From: Gluconacetobacter liquefaciens
GTDB lineage: Bacteria; Pseudomonadota; Alphaproteobacteria; Acetobacterales; Acetobacteraceae
Reading direction: 5' to 3'
DNA: 64,000 nt
Assembly: GCF_003350405.1 (NCBI RefSeq)
Contig: NZ_QQAW01000003.1
Span: 1 to 64,000, forward strand
In this document: positions 25,498-34,065 of the stretch, piece by piece
Numbering within the stretch: the first letter of the stretch is position 1
Layout of the letters: each line of letters opens with the position of its first letter
Made by a program: the position numbers and the translations under genes
The notes under the pieces: generated by a model
Seen by the model: the letters and a program-made list of their open reading frames with translations, nothing else
Told to the model about the DNA's origin: nothing
Databases searched by the model: none

Positions 25498-26318
25498 GAT
25501 GCGCTCTTTCTTTCGGTTGTGGCCCGGAACCGGGCGAAATCATGCGGAATGACGAACGGACGTCCGGTTTCCACATGGATGCGAAGGCGGGGGGCGGCAA
25601 TGTCGAACGCCGTCTCCAGCATGTCCGGCGTCAGGACCTCGGCTGGCGCTCCTTCCGCGCAGGTGCGGCCATGGTTCAGCACGAGGATGCGGTCCGCGCG
25701 GCTGGCGGCCCAGTTGAGGTCGTGCAGTACCATCAGGCAACCGCCGCCTTGCCGGGCATGGTCGCGCGCAATGTCCATCACCAGGCGCTGCCTGGCGAGG
25801 TCCTGGGCCGAAATCGGTTCGTCGAGCAGCAGAAAGCCGGGCCGGCCCACGTGCATGGACGGGGCGAGCTGGGCGAGCACCCGTGCGAGGTGCGCCCGCT
25901 GGCGTTCGCCGCCCGACAGGCTCATGACATCGCGCCCGGCGAACGCCTCCAGCCCGACGCGCCGCAGGGCTTCGCTGGCGATGGCCTCGCGCTGCGCGGG
26001 CGCGCATGGCGGCCGGATGCCCAGCCGCACCAGTTCGCCGACCGAAAAGCGGGCGCGCAGCACCGAATCCTGGCCGAGCATCGCCCGCCTTGCCGCCAGT
26101 CGTTCCGGCGGCAGGTCGCCGATCGGTGTGCCGTCCAGGCTGACCGTGCCCGAGGTCGGGGCCGCCAGCCCGCTGGCCAGCCGCAGCAGCGTGCTTTTCC
26201 CCGCGCCGTTCGGCCCGATGACGGCGACGATCTCTCCCGGATGGAGCGTCAGCGATACGGTATCGAGCAGGGGACGCTCCCTGCCGTGAAGTGACACGGC
26301 GTCGAGGCGCAGCGTCAT
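25482..26318 (-). CDS. hmuV: Haem ABC importer ATPase
   Basis: A 278-residue ATPase. Walker A is GPNGAGKS (35-42), followed by the signature LSGGERQRAHLARVLAQL, Walker B FLLLDEPISAQD and the switch His in MVLHDLNWAAS. The C-terminal PADVP-like tail matches HmuV/FecE-type importers. ATG 26318 has AGGGGG 5 bases upstream and lies just past the hmuU stop. It powers the HmuU permease for haem (hemin) import. An insertion after the signature (APSMHVGRPGF) is common in HmuV proteins, where the order of hits differs slightly from siderophore ATPases. Confidence 0.92.
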   Translation of the reverse strand: MTLRLDAVSLHGRERPLLDTVSLTLHPGEIVAVIGPNGAGKSTLLRLASGLAAPTSGTVSLDGTPIGDLPPERLAARRAMLGQDSVLRARFSVGELVRLGIRPPCAPAQREAIASEALRRVGLEAFAGRDVMSLSGGERQRAHLARVLAQLAPSMHVGRPGFLLLDEPISAQDLARQRLVMDIARDHARQGGGCLMVLHDLNWAASRADRILVLNHGRTCAEGAPAEVLTPDMLETAFDIAAPRLRIHVETGRPFVIPHDFARFRATTERKSASCTSP

Positions 26319-26328
26319 GGCTGCCCCC

Positions 26329-27357
26329 TCATGACGGGACATCGACATCATGGAGGCGGATCAGCAGCCAGACGAAGAGGGGGGCGCCGATGGCGGCCGT
26401 GACGACGCCCACCGGTACGTCGGCCGGAATGGCGATGATCCGCGCGATCGTATCGGCCGTCAGCAGCAGAATGGCACCCAGCAATGCGCTGCCGGGCAGG
26501 ACCAGCCGGTGGTCCGGCCCGGTGACCATCCGCACCAGATGCGGCACCACCACGCCGATAAAGCCGATGACGCCGACGAAGGCCACGACAGGGCCGGTGG
26601 CAACCGAAACACCGAGCATGGCCAGCCGCTTGGCCCGTTCGACGCGGTAGCCCATCAGCGCCGCGTCGGTCTCGCCAAGCAGCAGAGCGTTCAGGGGGGA
26701 GGCGAGGCCGGCCATGAGGATCGTGGCCGCCAGCAGGAAGGGCAGCAGCAGGCCGATGCGTGTCCATGTCGCGCCGGCAAGGCTGCCCATGGTCCAGAAT
26801 GTCAGGTCGCGCAGGGCCGTGTCGTTGGCGCGGAAGATCAGGATGCCGGTCAGCGCGGCGGCGAAGGCGCCGAGCGCAACCCCGGTGAGGATTACCAGAT
26901 TGGTGGAGGTCACGCCCTCGCGGGTCGTGATCAGATAGAGCAGCGCCGTACTGGCAAGGCTGCCCGCCATGCCGCCCACCGGCACGGCCCAGCGCCCCAT
27001 GGCGCCGCTGCCCAGCCACGCGCCACCGGCCACGATGACGATCGCGGCCCCCAGCGCCGCGCCGGACGAGACGCCAATCAACCCCGGATCGGCCAGCGGA
27101 TTGCGAAACAGCCCCTGCATGACGGCGCCGGAGGTGGCAAGGGCCGCGCCGGTCAGGGCCGCCAGCACCACCCGGGGGGCGCGGATCTGGCTGAGGACCA
27201 GCCACGCCACGTCGTCGCGGCCTGCCGAGCCCGGATGCAGCAGCCCGCCGAGGCCGAAGCCGGTCGCGCCGATGGCCAGAGCGGCGATGCCGGTTGCCAG
27301 CAGCAGCACCGACAGGCCGGCCATCGTGGAGCCGAAGCCGGGGCGGCGGATGATCAT
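26329..27357 (-). CDS. hmuU: Haem ABC importer permease (FecCD family)
   Basis: A 342-residue permease with about ten helices. Family motifs include RAPRVVLAALTGAALATSGAVMQGLFRNPLADPGLIGVSSGA (seen in sections), LTFWTMGSLAGATW and GFIGVVVPHLVRMVTGPDHR, all typical of BtuC/FecCD transporters. The ATG overlaps the hmuT stop (ATGA, 27354-27357) and the stop is 10 bp before hmuV, so the three are tightly coupled. As the membrane channel it passes haem from HmuT to the cytoplasm. Confidence 0.93.
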   Translation of the reverse strand: MIIRRPGFGSTMAGLSVLLLATGIAALAIGATGFGLGGLLHPGSAGRDDVAWLVLSQIRAPRVVLAALTGAALATSGAVMQGLFRNPLADPGLIGVSSGAALGAAIVIVAGGAWLGSGAMGRWAVPVGGMAGSLASTALLYLITTREGVTSTNLVILTGVALGAFAAALTGILIFRANDTALRDLTFWTMGSLAGATWTRIGLLLPFLLAATILMAGLASPLNALLLGETDAALMGYRVERAKRLAMLGVSVATGPVVAFVGVIGFIGVVVPHLVRMVTGPDHRLVLPGSALLGAILLLTADTIARIIAIPADVPVGVVTAAIGAPLFVWLLIRLHDVDVPS

Positions 27358-28286
27358 GCCGGCATCGCGGCGTCGATCATCCGGGCCAGGTCGAGCGCCG
27401 CATCGGGCGTACGTGGGCCGAAGCCCAGCAGGCGCTCGCCCTCCATGGCGATGATGGCGCCCTTCTGGCCGGCCGGCGTGAGGCGGAAGCCGGGATCGGC
27501 GAGCAGGGCGGCGCGCAGGCTGGCGGCATCCTGCGCCATCGTCAGTACGATATCCGGCCGCAGGGTCAGCAGGGCTTCATCCTCGACGATCTTGTAGCCC
27601 TGCATGCCTGCCCCGGCGTTGGTGGCACCGGCCAGCCGGATCACCGCGTCCGCCGCCGTTCCGCTGCCGGCGGCCAGCGGGTGGCCGTTGGTCATCCGCA
27701 TCACGAAAAGGATGCGGGGCGTGCGGGGATGGGCGGCCCGCCATGTCGCAAGGGCACTGAAGCGGGCATCGATCGCGGCGCTCAGCGCTTCGCCAGCCGC
27801 CTGGGCACCGACCACGCGGGCCAGGAAGCGGGTCCGGTCCCGGATTGCATCCGTGGAGGGCGTGGACTCCACGAACACCACGGGAACCGGGGAAGCGACG
27901 AGTTGGTCCATTGCCGTTGGCGGGCCTGCGTCGTTCATCGCAAGGATCAGGTCCGGGCGCAGGGACAGCACGCCCTCGGCGGAGATCGCGCGCATGTAGC
28001 CGAGGGATTTCTTCTCGCGCAGGGCCTGTGCCGGCCATGTGGACGTGATGTCCACCGCGACGATCCGATCCGCAGCACCCAGCGCGTAGAGGGTTTCGGT
28101 AATGGTGCCGCCGATGCTGGCAATCCGCCGGGCCGGGCCGATTGTGACGGATCGGCCCCGGCAGTCGGTGATTCTGCCTGCGTCGCCGATGCCTGCTGCC
28201 ATGGCGGAGAGGGGACAGGTGCCTGCGATCGCCATGATCGCCGCGCGGTGGAACTGTCTGCGGTCGAGAAGGCGGGGTTGTCGCAC
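27354..28286 (-). CDS. hmuT: Haem-binding periplasmic protein
   Basis: A class-III binding protein of about 310 residues. I chose GTG 28286 because GGAG lies 8 bases upstream; another in-frame GTG at 28325 has no ribosome site. The leader DRRQFHRAAIMAIAG looks like a twin-arginine or Sec signal. Binding-protein segments ARRIASIGGTITETLYALGA and KSLGYMRAISAEGVLSLRPDLIL follow; the Tyr in LGYMR is at the position of the haem-ligating Tyr in ShuT/HmuT-type proteins. It hands haem to HmuUV. The gene is first in the operon and its upstream region carries two Fur-like sites shared with bfr. Confidence 0.9.
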   Translation of the reverse strand: MRQPRLLDRRQFHRAAIMAIAGTCPLSAMAAGIGDAGRITDCRGRSVTIGPARRIASIGGTITETLYALGAADRIVAVDITSTWPAQALREKKSLGYMRAISAEGVLSLRPDLILAMNDAGPPTAMDQLVASPVPVVFVESTPSTDAIRDRTRFLARVVGAQAAGEALSAAIDARFSALATWRAAHPRTPRILFVMRMTNGHPLAAGSGTAADAVIRLAGATNAGAGMQGYKIVEDEALLTLRPDIVLTMAQDAASLRAALLADPGFRLTPAGQKGAIIAMEGERLLGFGPRTPDAALDLARMIDAAMPA

Positions 28287-28353
28287 TGTGTCGTCTCCAG
28301 AACGGCGAACCGGTTGTACCGGCACGCAGAATGTCGATTCGTCGACGTTATAT

Positions 28354-28371
28354 GCGAATGATTATTATTAC
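28354..28371. promoter_or_regulatory. Fur-like box near hmuT
   Basis: On the minus strand this reads GTAATAATAATCATTCGC, close to the classical Fur site GATAATGATAATCATTATC. It lies about 70 bp upstream of hmuT. Iron-responsive repression of haem uptake by Fur would be expected. Confidence 0.6.
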
Positions 28372-28441
28372 AAGTATCGGACGATCGGGCGATCTTCCGG
28401 ACCTCTGACGCCATCAAATGCGGGGGCTGATCGCCTGCGAG

Positions 28442-28462
28442 TGATAATCATATCTATTATCA
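28442..28462. promoter_or_regulatory. Palindromic Fur-like box near bfr
   Basis: TGATAAT-CATATCT-ATTATCA is a perfect 7-bp inverted repeat with a 7-bp spacer, made of the TGATAAT half-site recognised by Fur family proteins. It lies about 95 bp upstream of bfr and 155 bp upstream of hmuT. The wider spacing than the 7-1-7 core could reflect two dimers or an Irr/Mur-like factor. Confidence 0.6.
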
Positions 28463-28554
28463 TACTGATATATATGCGTTTTATGTTTGCAATCGGGGTG
28501 CGGCAGGGTGTAGGTCGAGGGTCGAAGCGTTGCCCCATTCATCGGAGACGGCAC

Positions 28555-29043
28555 ATGGCCATCAAAGACCCCAAGGTTATCGAGCACCTGAACACGCAGC
28601 TCACCAACGAGCTGACGGCGATCAACCAGTATTTCCTGCATGCCCGTACGCTGCGCCACTGGGGCGTTACCCTGCTGGGGAAGAAGGAATACGAGGAATC
28701 AATCGAGGAGATGCGTCATGCCGACTGGCTGATCGAGCGCATTCTCTATCTCGGCGGCCTGCCGAACGTGCAGCGGCTGAACACCATCCTGATCGGCCAG
28801 AACGTCCAGGAGATCCTGGAATGCGATCTGAAGCTCGAGGAAAAGGCGCTCGACGACCTGCGTGAGGGCATCGCCTATTGCGAGAGCGTGCGCGATTACG
28901 TGTCGCGCGACCTTCTTCTGAAGATCCTCGATAACGAGGAAGAGCATGAAGATTTCCTCGACCGTCAGTTCGACCTGATCAAGCTGGTCGGGATCGAGCG
29001 CTACATTCAGCTGAACTCGGCCCCCGCTCCCGACCAGGCCTGA
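28555..29043 (+). CDS. bfr: Bacterioferritin
   Basis: A 162-residue ferritin-like four-helix protein. Ferroxidase-centre ligands are in place, shifted one residue from E. coli: E19, E52, H55, E95, E128 and H131. The haem-ligating methionine is M53. It stores iron as a 24-mer with haem between subunit pairs. ATG 28555 follows CGGAGA. It is divergent from the haem-uptake operon, with Fur-like boxes between, so iron import and storage are probably controlled from one region. Confidence 0.95.
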   Translation: MAIKDPKVIEHLNTQLTNELTAINQYFLHARTLRHWGVTLLGKKEYEESIEEMRHADWLIERILYLGGLPNVQRLNTILIGQNVQEILECDLKLEEKALDDLREGIAYCESVRDYVSRDLLLKILDNEEEHEDFLDRQFDLIKLVGIERYIQLNSAPAPDQA

Positions 29044-29050
29044 GACCCCG

Positions 29051-29197
29051 CCTGTAAATGCGCGCTGGTGACGATCCGGCGCGCATTTCCTGCGCTCCGA
29101 TGCTCACGGCCCTTGAGGCCGCTACGCTCCGGTGCTCGGAAACATCGACGGGCGCGCCGCTTCGCGGCGTTCCCGCTCACCAGCCCACATTTCCAGG
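29051..29197. repeat. Dispersed palindromic repeat, copy A
   Basis: A 147-bp element after bfr with related ends (CCTGTAAATG... and ...CATTTCCAGG) that form an imperfect terminal inverted repeat including CTGGTGA. Inside are AAATGCGC/GCGCATTT, a GGCC-CTTGA-GGCC hairpin, and a GCGCCGC-TTC-GCGGCG hairpin. A nearly equal-length copy lies at 34066-34212, and its last 65 bp resemble 38264-38332. It carries no convincing gene. It looks like a REP/MITE-type composite intergenic element. Confidence 0.7.
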
Positions 29198-29216
29198 CAG
29201 GGCCTGCGTGGCTGCC

Positions 29217-29254
29217 TGAAAATGGGGCGGTCCCGCTTGTCCGCCCATATTTCC
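29217..29254. repeat. Short hairpin related to the dispersed repeat
   Basis: TGAAAATGGGGCGG at 29217-29230 pairs imperfectly with CCGCCCATATTTCC at 29241-29254. It directly follows copy A and shares the GGAAAT...ATTTCC end. It probably terminates the minus-strand gene at 29272. Confidence 0.5.
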
Positions 29255-29271
29255 ATTCCGGCTGTGAAGGC

Positions 29272-29835
29272 TCAGGGCGCGACGTGTTCCGGCGCTGTGC
29301 GGGGCCACAGGACGCGGGTGGTCTTGATATCCAGCCCGTGCCAGCGGGACATGGTCCGCAGGCAGGCACCGCCAAGCAGTAGCCTTTCCTCTGCCGGGAG
29401 ACGCGGCTTGGCATAAGGCAGCCAGTAGCCGGCAGCCATGAGATACTCCCCCAGCATCTTTACCGCCGCCACGAACCGGGCATGGACCGAGGGGCGGGAA
29501 AAGACGCGATACAGGGCCGCGCCGACTTCCGGCGTGTGGCCCTGCTGGGCGGCTGCCGTAGCGTGCAGGAAGCTCTGCTCCGTCGCCGTAAGTCGGGTTG
29601 CACCCGACGCGCCAACTGCCAGGCCGGGCAGGCATAAATGCGCCATGCGGCCAAAAGCATCATGAAAGGCGTGTGTCACGGTGGCATGCGCGGCCCGTGA
29701 GCGCGATGGGGGCGGCAGGGCGGTTTGTCTGTTCGCCTGCCGGGTTGTCCATTGGGCGGACAGGCGCCGGATGATCCGGACCGTCAGCCTTTCGCCGGGG
29801 GACAGGTCGTGAAGGCGGGGCATTGCGTCAGTCAT
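29272..29835 (-). CDS. Hypothetical protein, possible Fur-regulated gene
   Basis: A 187-residue soluble protein of unknown function. The start at ATG 29835 has GGGAG 7 bases upstream. The sequence is helical and basic, opening MPRLHDLSPGERLTVRIIRRLS. It includes the segments THAFHDAFGRMAHLCLPGLA and FLHATAAAQQGHTPEVGAALYRVFSRP, the latter a conserved-looking helix pair. I recognise no domain. A TGAGAAC-G-CCTCTCA element 50 bp upstream (29886-29900) suggests iron-dependent control and a link to the neighbouring iron genes; that is inference. Confidence 0.65.
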   Translation of the reverse strand: MTDAMPRLHDLSPGERLTVRIIRRLSAQWTTRQANRQTALPPPSRSRAAHATVTHAFHDAFGRMAHLCLPGLAVGASGATRLTATEQSFLHATAAAQQGHTPEVGAALYRVFSRPSVHARFVAAVKMLGEYLMAAGYWLPYAKPRLPAEERLLLGGACLRTMSRWHGLDIKTTRVLWPRTAPEHVAP

Positions 29836-29885
29836 GGGACACTCCCGATCGGCCGTTGCGCATCATGCGTGAACATGGCCTTAAC

Positions 29886-29900
29886 TGAGAACGCCTCTCA
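29886..29900. promoter_or_regulatory. Fur-box-like palindrome TGAGAAC-G-CCTCTCA
   Basis: The outer five bases of each side (TGAGA/TCTCA) are perfectly symmetrical in a 15-bp, 7-1-7-like layout as in Fur sites of the TGAGAATnATTCTCA type. It lies 50 bp upstream of the minus-strand gene starting at 29835. The central bases deviate, so the match is moderate. Confidence 0.4.
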
Positions 29901-30069
29901 ATTGCAATACAAAACCCACTGTTCATCATGCCGTCATGACGCGCGGAGGTGGGGCAGGTTTCCTAAAAGCCGTGATTTTTTGAAGAGAAATCAATTCCAT
30001 CGGAAAATGTGCGTGGCGTTGCCTTTTCCCGGGCGGTATGGGGCACGCCTATCACGCTTGCGTGAACGA

Positions 30070-30106
30070 GCACGCCCCGATTCCGTCATCCGGAATCGGG
30101 GCGTGC
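30070..30106. terminator. Long perfect hairpin downstream of the 30135 gene
   Basis: GCACGCCCCGATTCCG pairs perfectly over 16 bases with CGGAATCGGGGCGTGC around a TCATC loop, just past the minus-strand stop at 30135. No T-run follows on the minus strand. It may still stabilise or end the mRNA of the aminopeptidase operon. Confidence 0.6.
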
Positions 30107-30134
30107 CATTCGGTCCAGCCCAGCCTTGGAGTGT

Positions 30135-30626
30135 TTAATTCATCGCCTGGACCAGGGCATCGACATCCTGCTGGTGGGCACGCAGAAGGGCGACATTGGC
30201 CGGGTTGGGGGTAGGCGCCTGTGCGCCGGCCGGCGGCGGCTGGCGGATCAGGGACTCGGTCAGCCCGAATGAGCTGAGCCCGAGCACGAAGTCGCGAGCC
30301 GTGAAGCCGTGCGCCGACAGGATCGGCGCCAGGCCCGGTATGGCGGCGGTCTGGTCGATCGTCTGCGCCAGCGACAGGTTCTGGGCATTCGGGGGGCTGA
30401 TGTTGGCGGCCCTGATGGCGTTCAGGGTCGCCGTCATGCGCGGCAGGAAGTCGGCCGGCAGCGGATATTGCGCGGCCGTCTGCATGTCGCGCTTGAAGGC
30501 CGCGATTTCAGCGGCCGAAGGCTGGCGTGCCTGCTGGACGGGCTGCTGCTGGGGCTGCTGGGCCAGCGCCGCCACGGGCAGGGCGGCGGTCAGGGCGGCC
30601 GCCAGGATCGTCAGTCGTTTTGTCAT
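30135..30626 (-). CDS. Hypothetical exported protein, Gln/Pro-rich
   Basis: A 163-residue protein with a clear signal peptide (MTKRLTILAAALTAALPVAALAQQ). A Gln/Pro-rich stretch follows, then a helical domain with ADFLPRMTATLNAIRAANISPPNAQ and HGFTARDFVLGLSSFGLTESLI. The C-terminal RAHQQDVDALVQAMN is also helical. I recognise no family. Its ATG overlaps the aminopeptidase stop (ATGA, 30623-30626), so it is co-translated with that enzyme. A strong hairpin follows the stop. A periplasmic role is likely. Confidence 0.7.
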   Translation of the reverse strand: MTKRLTILAAALTAALPVAALAQQPQQQPVQQARQPSAAEIAAFKRDMQTAAQYPLPADFLPRMTATLNAIRAANISPPNAQNLSLAQTIDQTAAIPGLAPILSAHGFTARDFVLGLSSFGLTESLIRQPPPAGAQAPTPNPANVALLRAHQQDVDALVQAMN

Positions 30627-31885
30627 ACCGTCTTGACCCATTCACCATGTTTCATCAGGGGTTCGCGAACGCCATCCTGGGTGATGGCGGTCACGTCGAT
30701 TTCGGCCGAGCCGATCATCCAGTCGATATGGATGAAGCTGGTATTCGCACCTCGGGCCTCAAGCTGCTCCGGCGTCTGGCCTTCGGTTTCCACCATGCAT
30801 TTCGTGTAGGCCTGTCCCAGCGCGATATGGCTGGAGGCATTTTCGTCGAACAGCGTGTTGCGGAACAGCACGCCGCTCTGCGAAATCGGAGAGGAATGCG
30901 GCACCAGAGCGACCTCGCCCAGGCGCCTGGCACCGTCGTCGGTAGCCAGGATGCGTTCCAGCACCGCCTGGCCCTGCGTCGCATGGGCCTCGGTGATGCG
31001 CCCACCCTCGAAGCGTACCGCGATGCCGTCGATCAGCGTTCCCTGATGGAACAGCGGCTTGGTGGCGCGGACGAAGCCTTCGACCCGCCGCGCGTGCGGA
31101 GTGGTGAAGACTTCCTCGGTCGGGATGTTGGGGTTGCACACGATGCCGTTGCGTGCGGGCTCCGAGCCGCCGGCCCAGGCATGGCCGTCCGCCAGGCCGA
31201 CCGTGAGGTCGGTGCCGGGGCCGGTGAAGTGCAGCGCCGCGAAACGCCGGTCGTTCAGCCAGTCGGCGCGCCGGTGCAGGGTTTCGTTGTGGGCGGCCCA
31301 GGCCGCCACCGGGTCGTCTACCGTAACGCGCGAGGCCTGGAAGATCGCATCCCACAGCAGCGCCAGCGCCCGCTCGGGGGATTCGTCGGGGAAGACCTGC
31401 TCCGCCCAGGCGGGTGTGGCGCAGGCAACGATGTTCCAGTTCACGGCGAAGCTGGTGATCAGTTCCATCGCCGGGCGGCCGGCCAGCGACGCGGCCTTGC
31501 CGGCGCGGGCTACGCGGTCGGGGTCTTCCTGGCTCAGAAGCACGGGGTTGCCGCCGGTGATGGCCATGCGGGCCGCGCCCGCGCGGTAGGCATTCGCCAT
31601 GCCGTCATGCAGCCAGTTCGGCGCGATGTCGAACGCATCGTCGGGTGCGTAATGGAAGCGTGCCAGGGTCACCGCGTCGTCGGCATAAAAGGGGGTCACC
31701 AGCGACGCACCGGCCCGATAGGCATGTTCGGCAATTTTCCGCACCAGCGGCACGGCGTCCAGCGGTGCCGTGATCAGCACCTGCTGGCCCGGCGCGACGT
31801 TCAGTCCGGTCCGGACCGCGACTTCGCCCAGGCGGTCCAGAAGCCTGTCATGGGACAACCCGTCAGGGGACGATGAGGATGTCAT
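30623..31885 (-). CDS. M29 family aminopeptidase
   Basis: A 420-residue enzyme of the AmpS/AmpT/aminopeptidase T family (PF02073). Conserved segments are NIPTEEVFTTPHARRVEGFV, LFDENASSHIALGQAYTKC and NTSFIHIDWMIGSAEIDV. These carry the Glu, Glu, His and His/Asp ligands of the two-metal site. The enzyme removes N-terminal residues of broad specificity in the cytoplasm. It is first in a two-gene unit with a small exported protein and is divergent from the Rieske gene. Confidence 0.92.
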   Translation of the reverse strand: MTSSSSPDGLSHDRLLDRLGEVAVRTGLNVAPGQQVLITAPLDAVPLVRKIAEHAYRAGASLVTPFYADDAVTLARFHYAPDDAFDIAPNWLHDGMANAYRAGAARMAITGGNPVLLSQEDPDRVARAGKAASLAGRPAMELITSFAVNWNIVACATPAWAEQVFPDESPERALALLWDAIFQASRVTVDDPVAAWAAHNETLHRRADWLNDRRFAALHFTGPGTDLTVGLADGHAWAGGSEPARNGIVCNPNIPTEEVFTTPHARRVEGFVRATKPLFHQGTLIDGIAVRFEGGRITEAHATQGQAVLERILATDDGARRLGEVALVPHSSPISQSGVLFRNTLFDENASSHIALGQAYTKCMVETEGQTPEQLEARGANTSFIHIDWMIGSAEIDVTAITQDGVREPLMKHGEWVKTV

Positions 31886-31983
31886 TGAAAGCGGATATCC
31901 TGCTCACGTTGATGCGCTGACCCTAGCCTGATCGCTCCGGACCGGATAGGCAACCGCCCCGGAAGGATCGGAGCGGGACACAG

Positions 31984-32349
31984 ATGGACGAGCATTGCGG
32001 CCGAAGCATGGATGACTGGGTAAGGCTGTGTGACACCGAGGCTGCGCGGGCGGCGCCGCATCGCGTGGTGCTGGACGGGACGGGGCTGGTCGCGTGGCTT
32101 GCGACGGACGGCACGCCGCACGTATTCGCCGACCGCTGTCCGCATCGTGATGCCCGGCTCTCGGCGGGATATATCGAGGATGGGCGCCTGATCTGCCCGT
32201 TCCACCTCTGGTCCTTCGACGAATCGGGCCATTATGTCGGCCCCGATGGCGTGGCCGACCCGCAATGCGCGGTGGCGCGCTTTTCTGCTCGCGCGCAGGA
32301 CGGCGCGATCTGGGTCAGGGACGTTCCCGCTCCAGCCACGTCCGGATGA
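31984..32349 (+). CDS. Rieske [2Fe-2S] ferredoxin-like protein
   Basis: A 121-residue single Rieske domain. Cluster ligands are C52-x-H54 in DRCPHRDARLS and C71-x-x-H74 in ICPFHLWSFD. Flanking segments resemble the ferredoxin components of dioxygenases or NirD-like proteins. No oxygenase gene is adjacent, so its partner is unknown. GAGCGGG lies 6 bases before ATG 31984. Its 3' end overlaps the converging DUF4186 gene by 35 bp. Confidence 0.88.
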   Translation: MDEHCGRSMDDWVRLCDTEAARAAPHRVVLDGTGLVAWLATDGTPHVFADRCPHRDARLSAGYIEDGRLICPFHLWSFDESGHYVGPDGVADPQCAVARFSARAQDGAIWVRDVPAPATSG

Positions 32350-32713
32350 CCGTCAGGACGTAGGCGCGGCCGGTCGGATCCAGCGGCTGCCCCTTGGCGA
32401 ACCCGTGCCATTTCTCCAGGCAGCCACGACAGCAGGTGGCGGTGGCATGCTGGGCGACGAACACCGGGTGGCCGCGCCACGGCGTCTGCCGGCCGTCACG
32501 CGCCGGTCTGGCGGGGGCAAGGCGGCGGGCGATAAAATCCGCTGCGTGCTCCATAATCGTCGGCAGGCCCCTGTCTTCCAGATAGGCACGGTCTTTCGCG
32601 TCCAGATGAAAGCGCGCGCGGAAGGCCGAGCGGGCCAGGGCCTGCCACAGCGCGTCAGGGATCGGCGGGGGCGGGGTGCCGTCGTCGGGTCCCCCGTCCC
32701 CCGGCCGGGTCAT
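32315..32713 (-). CDS. DUF4186 family protein
   Basis: A 132-residue protein with the DUF4186 segments FHLDAKDRAYLEDRGL, IMEHAADFIARRLAPA and the cysteine/histidine motif HPVFVAQHATATCCRGCLEK, which could bind a metal. Function is unknown. Its ATG shares one base with the tyrS stop (TGATG), so the pair is translated together. The 3' end overlaps the converging Rieske gene. Confidence 0.85.
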   Translation of the reverse strand: MTRPGDGGPDDGTPPPPIPDALWQALARSAFRARFHLDAKDRAYLEDRGLPTIMEHAADFIARRLAPARPARDGRQTPWRGHPVFVAQHATATCCRGCLEKWHGFAKGQPLDPTGRAYVLTVIRTWLERERP

Positions 32714-33954
32714 CAGGCCGGCCGCACCAGCAGGTGGTGCTTGCGTCCGGAGGACAGCTTGATCGCGCCGTCCACCAGGTCTGCCGGGGTGACCGTGAGG
32801 GATTCGTCCTTCACCGCCACGTCGTTGATCCGGGCGCCGCCGCCACGGATCAGGCGCCGTGCCTCGCCATTGCTGGCGGCCATGCCGCTTTCGGCGAACA
32901 GGCGGAAGGCGGGGATGCCCGCGTTCAGCAGGTCGGCCGGAATCGTCGTCGCGGGCAGGGCAGCGGGGGATTCTCCGGCCTCGAAGGTGCGGCGCGCGGT
33001 CTCGGCGGCTTCCTCGGCCGCGGCGCGGCCGTGGCAGAGGGCAGTCACCTCGGTGGCAAGGATCTTCTTGGCCTCGTTGATCTCCGCACCGTCCAGCGCG
33101 GCCAGGCGGTCGCACTCGTCCAGCGGCAGGTCGGTGAACAGGCGCAGGAAGCGGCCGACATCGGCATCCTCCACATTGCGCCAGAACTGCCAGTATTCGA
33201 ACACCGGCAGCCGCTCTGCCGACAGCCACACCGCGCCGCGCGCCGATTTGCCCATCTTGGCGCCAGAAGCGGTGGTGAGCAGCGGCGTCGTCAGGCCGAA
33301 GACCTGCTTCTGGTCGGTGCGGCGTACCAGGTCGATGCCCGAGACGATGTTCCCCCACTGGTCCGACCCGCCCATTTGCAGGGTCACGCCCATCGTGCGG
33401 TTCAGTTCGCGGAAATCGTAGGACTGGAGAATGGAATAGTTGAACTCCAGGAAGGTCAGCCCCTGTTCGCGCTCCAGGCGCGAACGCACCGAATCGAAGG
33501 CCAGCATGCGGTTGACCGAGAAATGCACGCCGACATCGCGCAGCAGGTCGATGTAGGACAGCCGGTCCAGCCAGTCGGCATTGTTCGCCAGCCGGGCGCC
33601 GGTCTCCCCCTCGAATGTCAGGAACTGGCGCAGACAGCCTTCGATCCCGCGCAGATTGGCGGCGATCGTCTCGTCGGTCATCAACTGGCGGGCTTCCTCG
33701 CGGAACGAGGGGTCGCCGATCCGCGCCGTGCCGCCACCCATCAGCGCGACCGGCCGGTGGCCGTGCTTCTGCATCAGGCGCAGCATCATGATCTGGATCA
33801 GGCTGCCGACATGCAGGCTGTCGGCCGTGGGGTCGAAGCCGATATAGCCGGCCACCGGGCCGGCCGTCAGGGCGGCGTCCAGGGCCTCCATGTCGGTGCA
33901 CTGGAAGATGAAGCCGCGGGCCTCGGCTTCCTGGAGGAATTCGCTTTTCGGCAT
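32713..33954 (-). CDS. tyrS: Tyrosyl-tRNA synthetase
   Basis: A 413-residue class-I synthetase. The HIGH-type motif appears as H48-V-G-S in [12 protein letters not shown], and the KMSKS-type motif as KMGKS in [15 protein letters not shown]. Tyrosine-binding segments [24 protein letters not shown] and [12 protein letters not shown] are present. A C-terminal S4 RNA-binding domain ([20 protein letters not shown]) closes the protein. It charges tRNA-Tyr in the cytoplasm. A KMGKS variant is common in this enzyme. It leads a two-gene unit with the DUF4186 gene. Confidence 0.96.
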   Translation of the reverse strand: MPKSEFLQEAEARGFIFQCTDMEALDAALTAGPVAGYIGFDPTADSLHVGSLIQIMMLRLMQKHGHRPVALMGGGTARIGDPSFREEARQLMTDETIAANLRGIEGCLRQFLTFEGETGARLANNADWLDRLSYIDLLRDVGVHFSVNRMLAFDSVRSRLEREQGLTFLEFNYSILQSYDFRELNRTMGVTLQMGGSDQWGNIVSGIDLVRRTDQKQVFGLTTPLLTTASGAKMGKSARGAVWLSAERLPVFEYWQFWRNVEDADVGRFLRLFTDLPLDECDRLAALDGAEINEAKKILATEVTALCHGRAAAEEAAETARRTFEAGESPAALPATTIPADLLNAGIPAFRLFAESGMAASNGEARRLIRGGGARINDVAVKDESLTVTPADLVDGAIKLSSGRKHHLLVRPA

Positions 33955-34065
33955 GGTCGGCTCACTCTGGTCTCATGTGCGGCCCGGCCGGATGAAAGAC
34001 GCCGGACAGGGGCGGCGATCCTCTAGCATGCCGGCCCCGAGACATGAACCCAGAGACGAACCTGT

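Noticed and set aside
29068-29382. Plus-strand open frame after bfr
   Set aside because: It runs through palindromic repeats and antisense to another gene and has no ribosome site or family resemblance.
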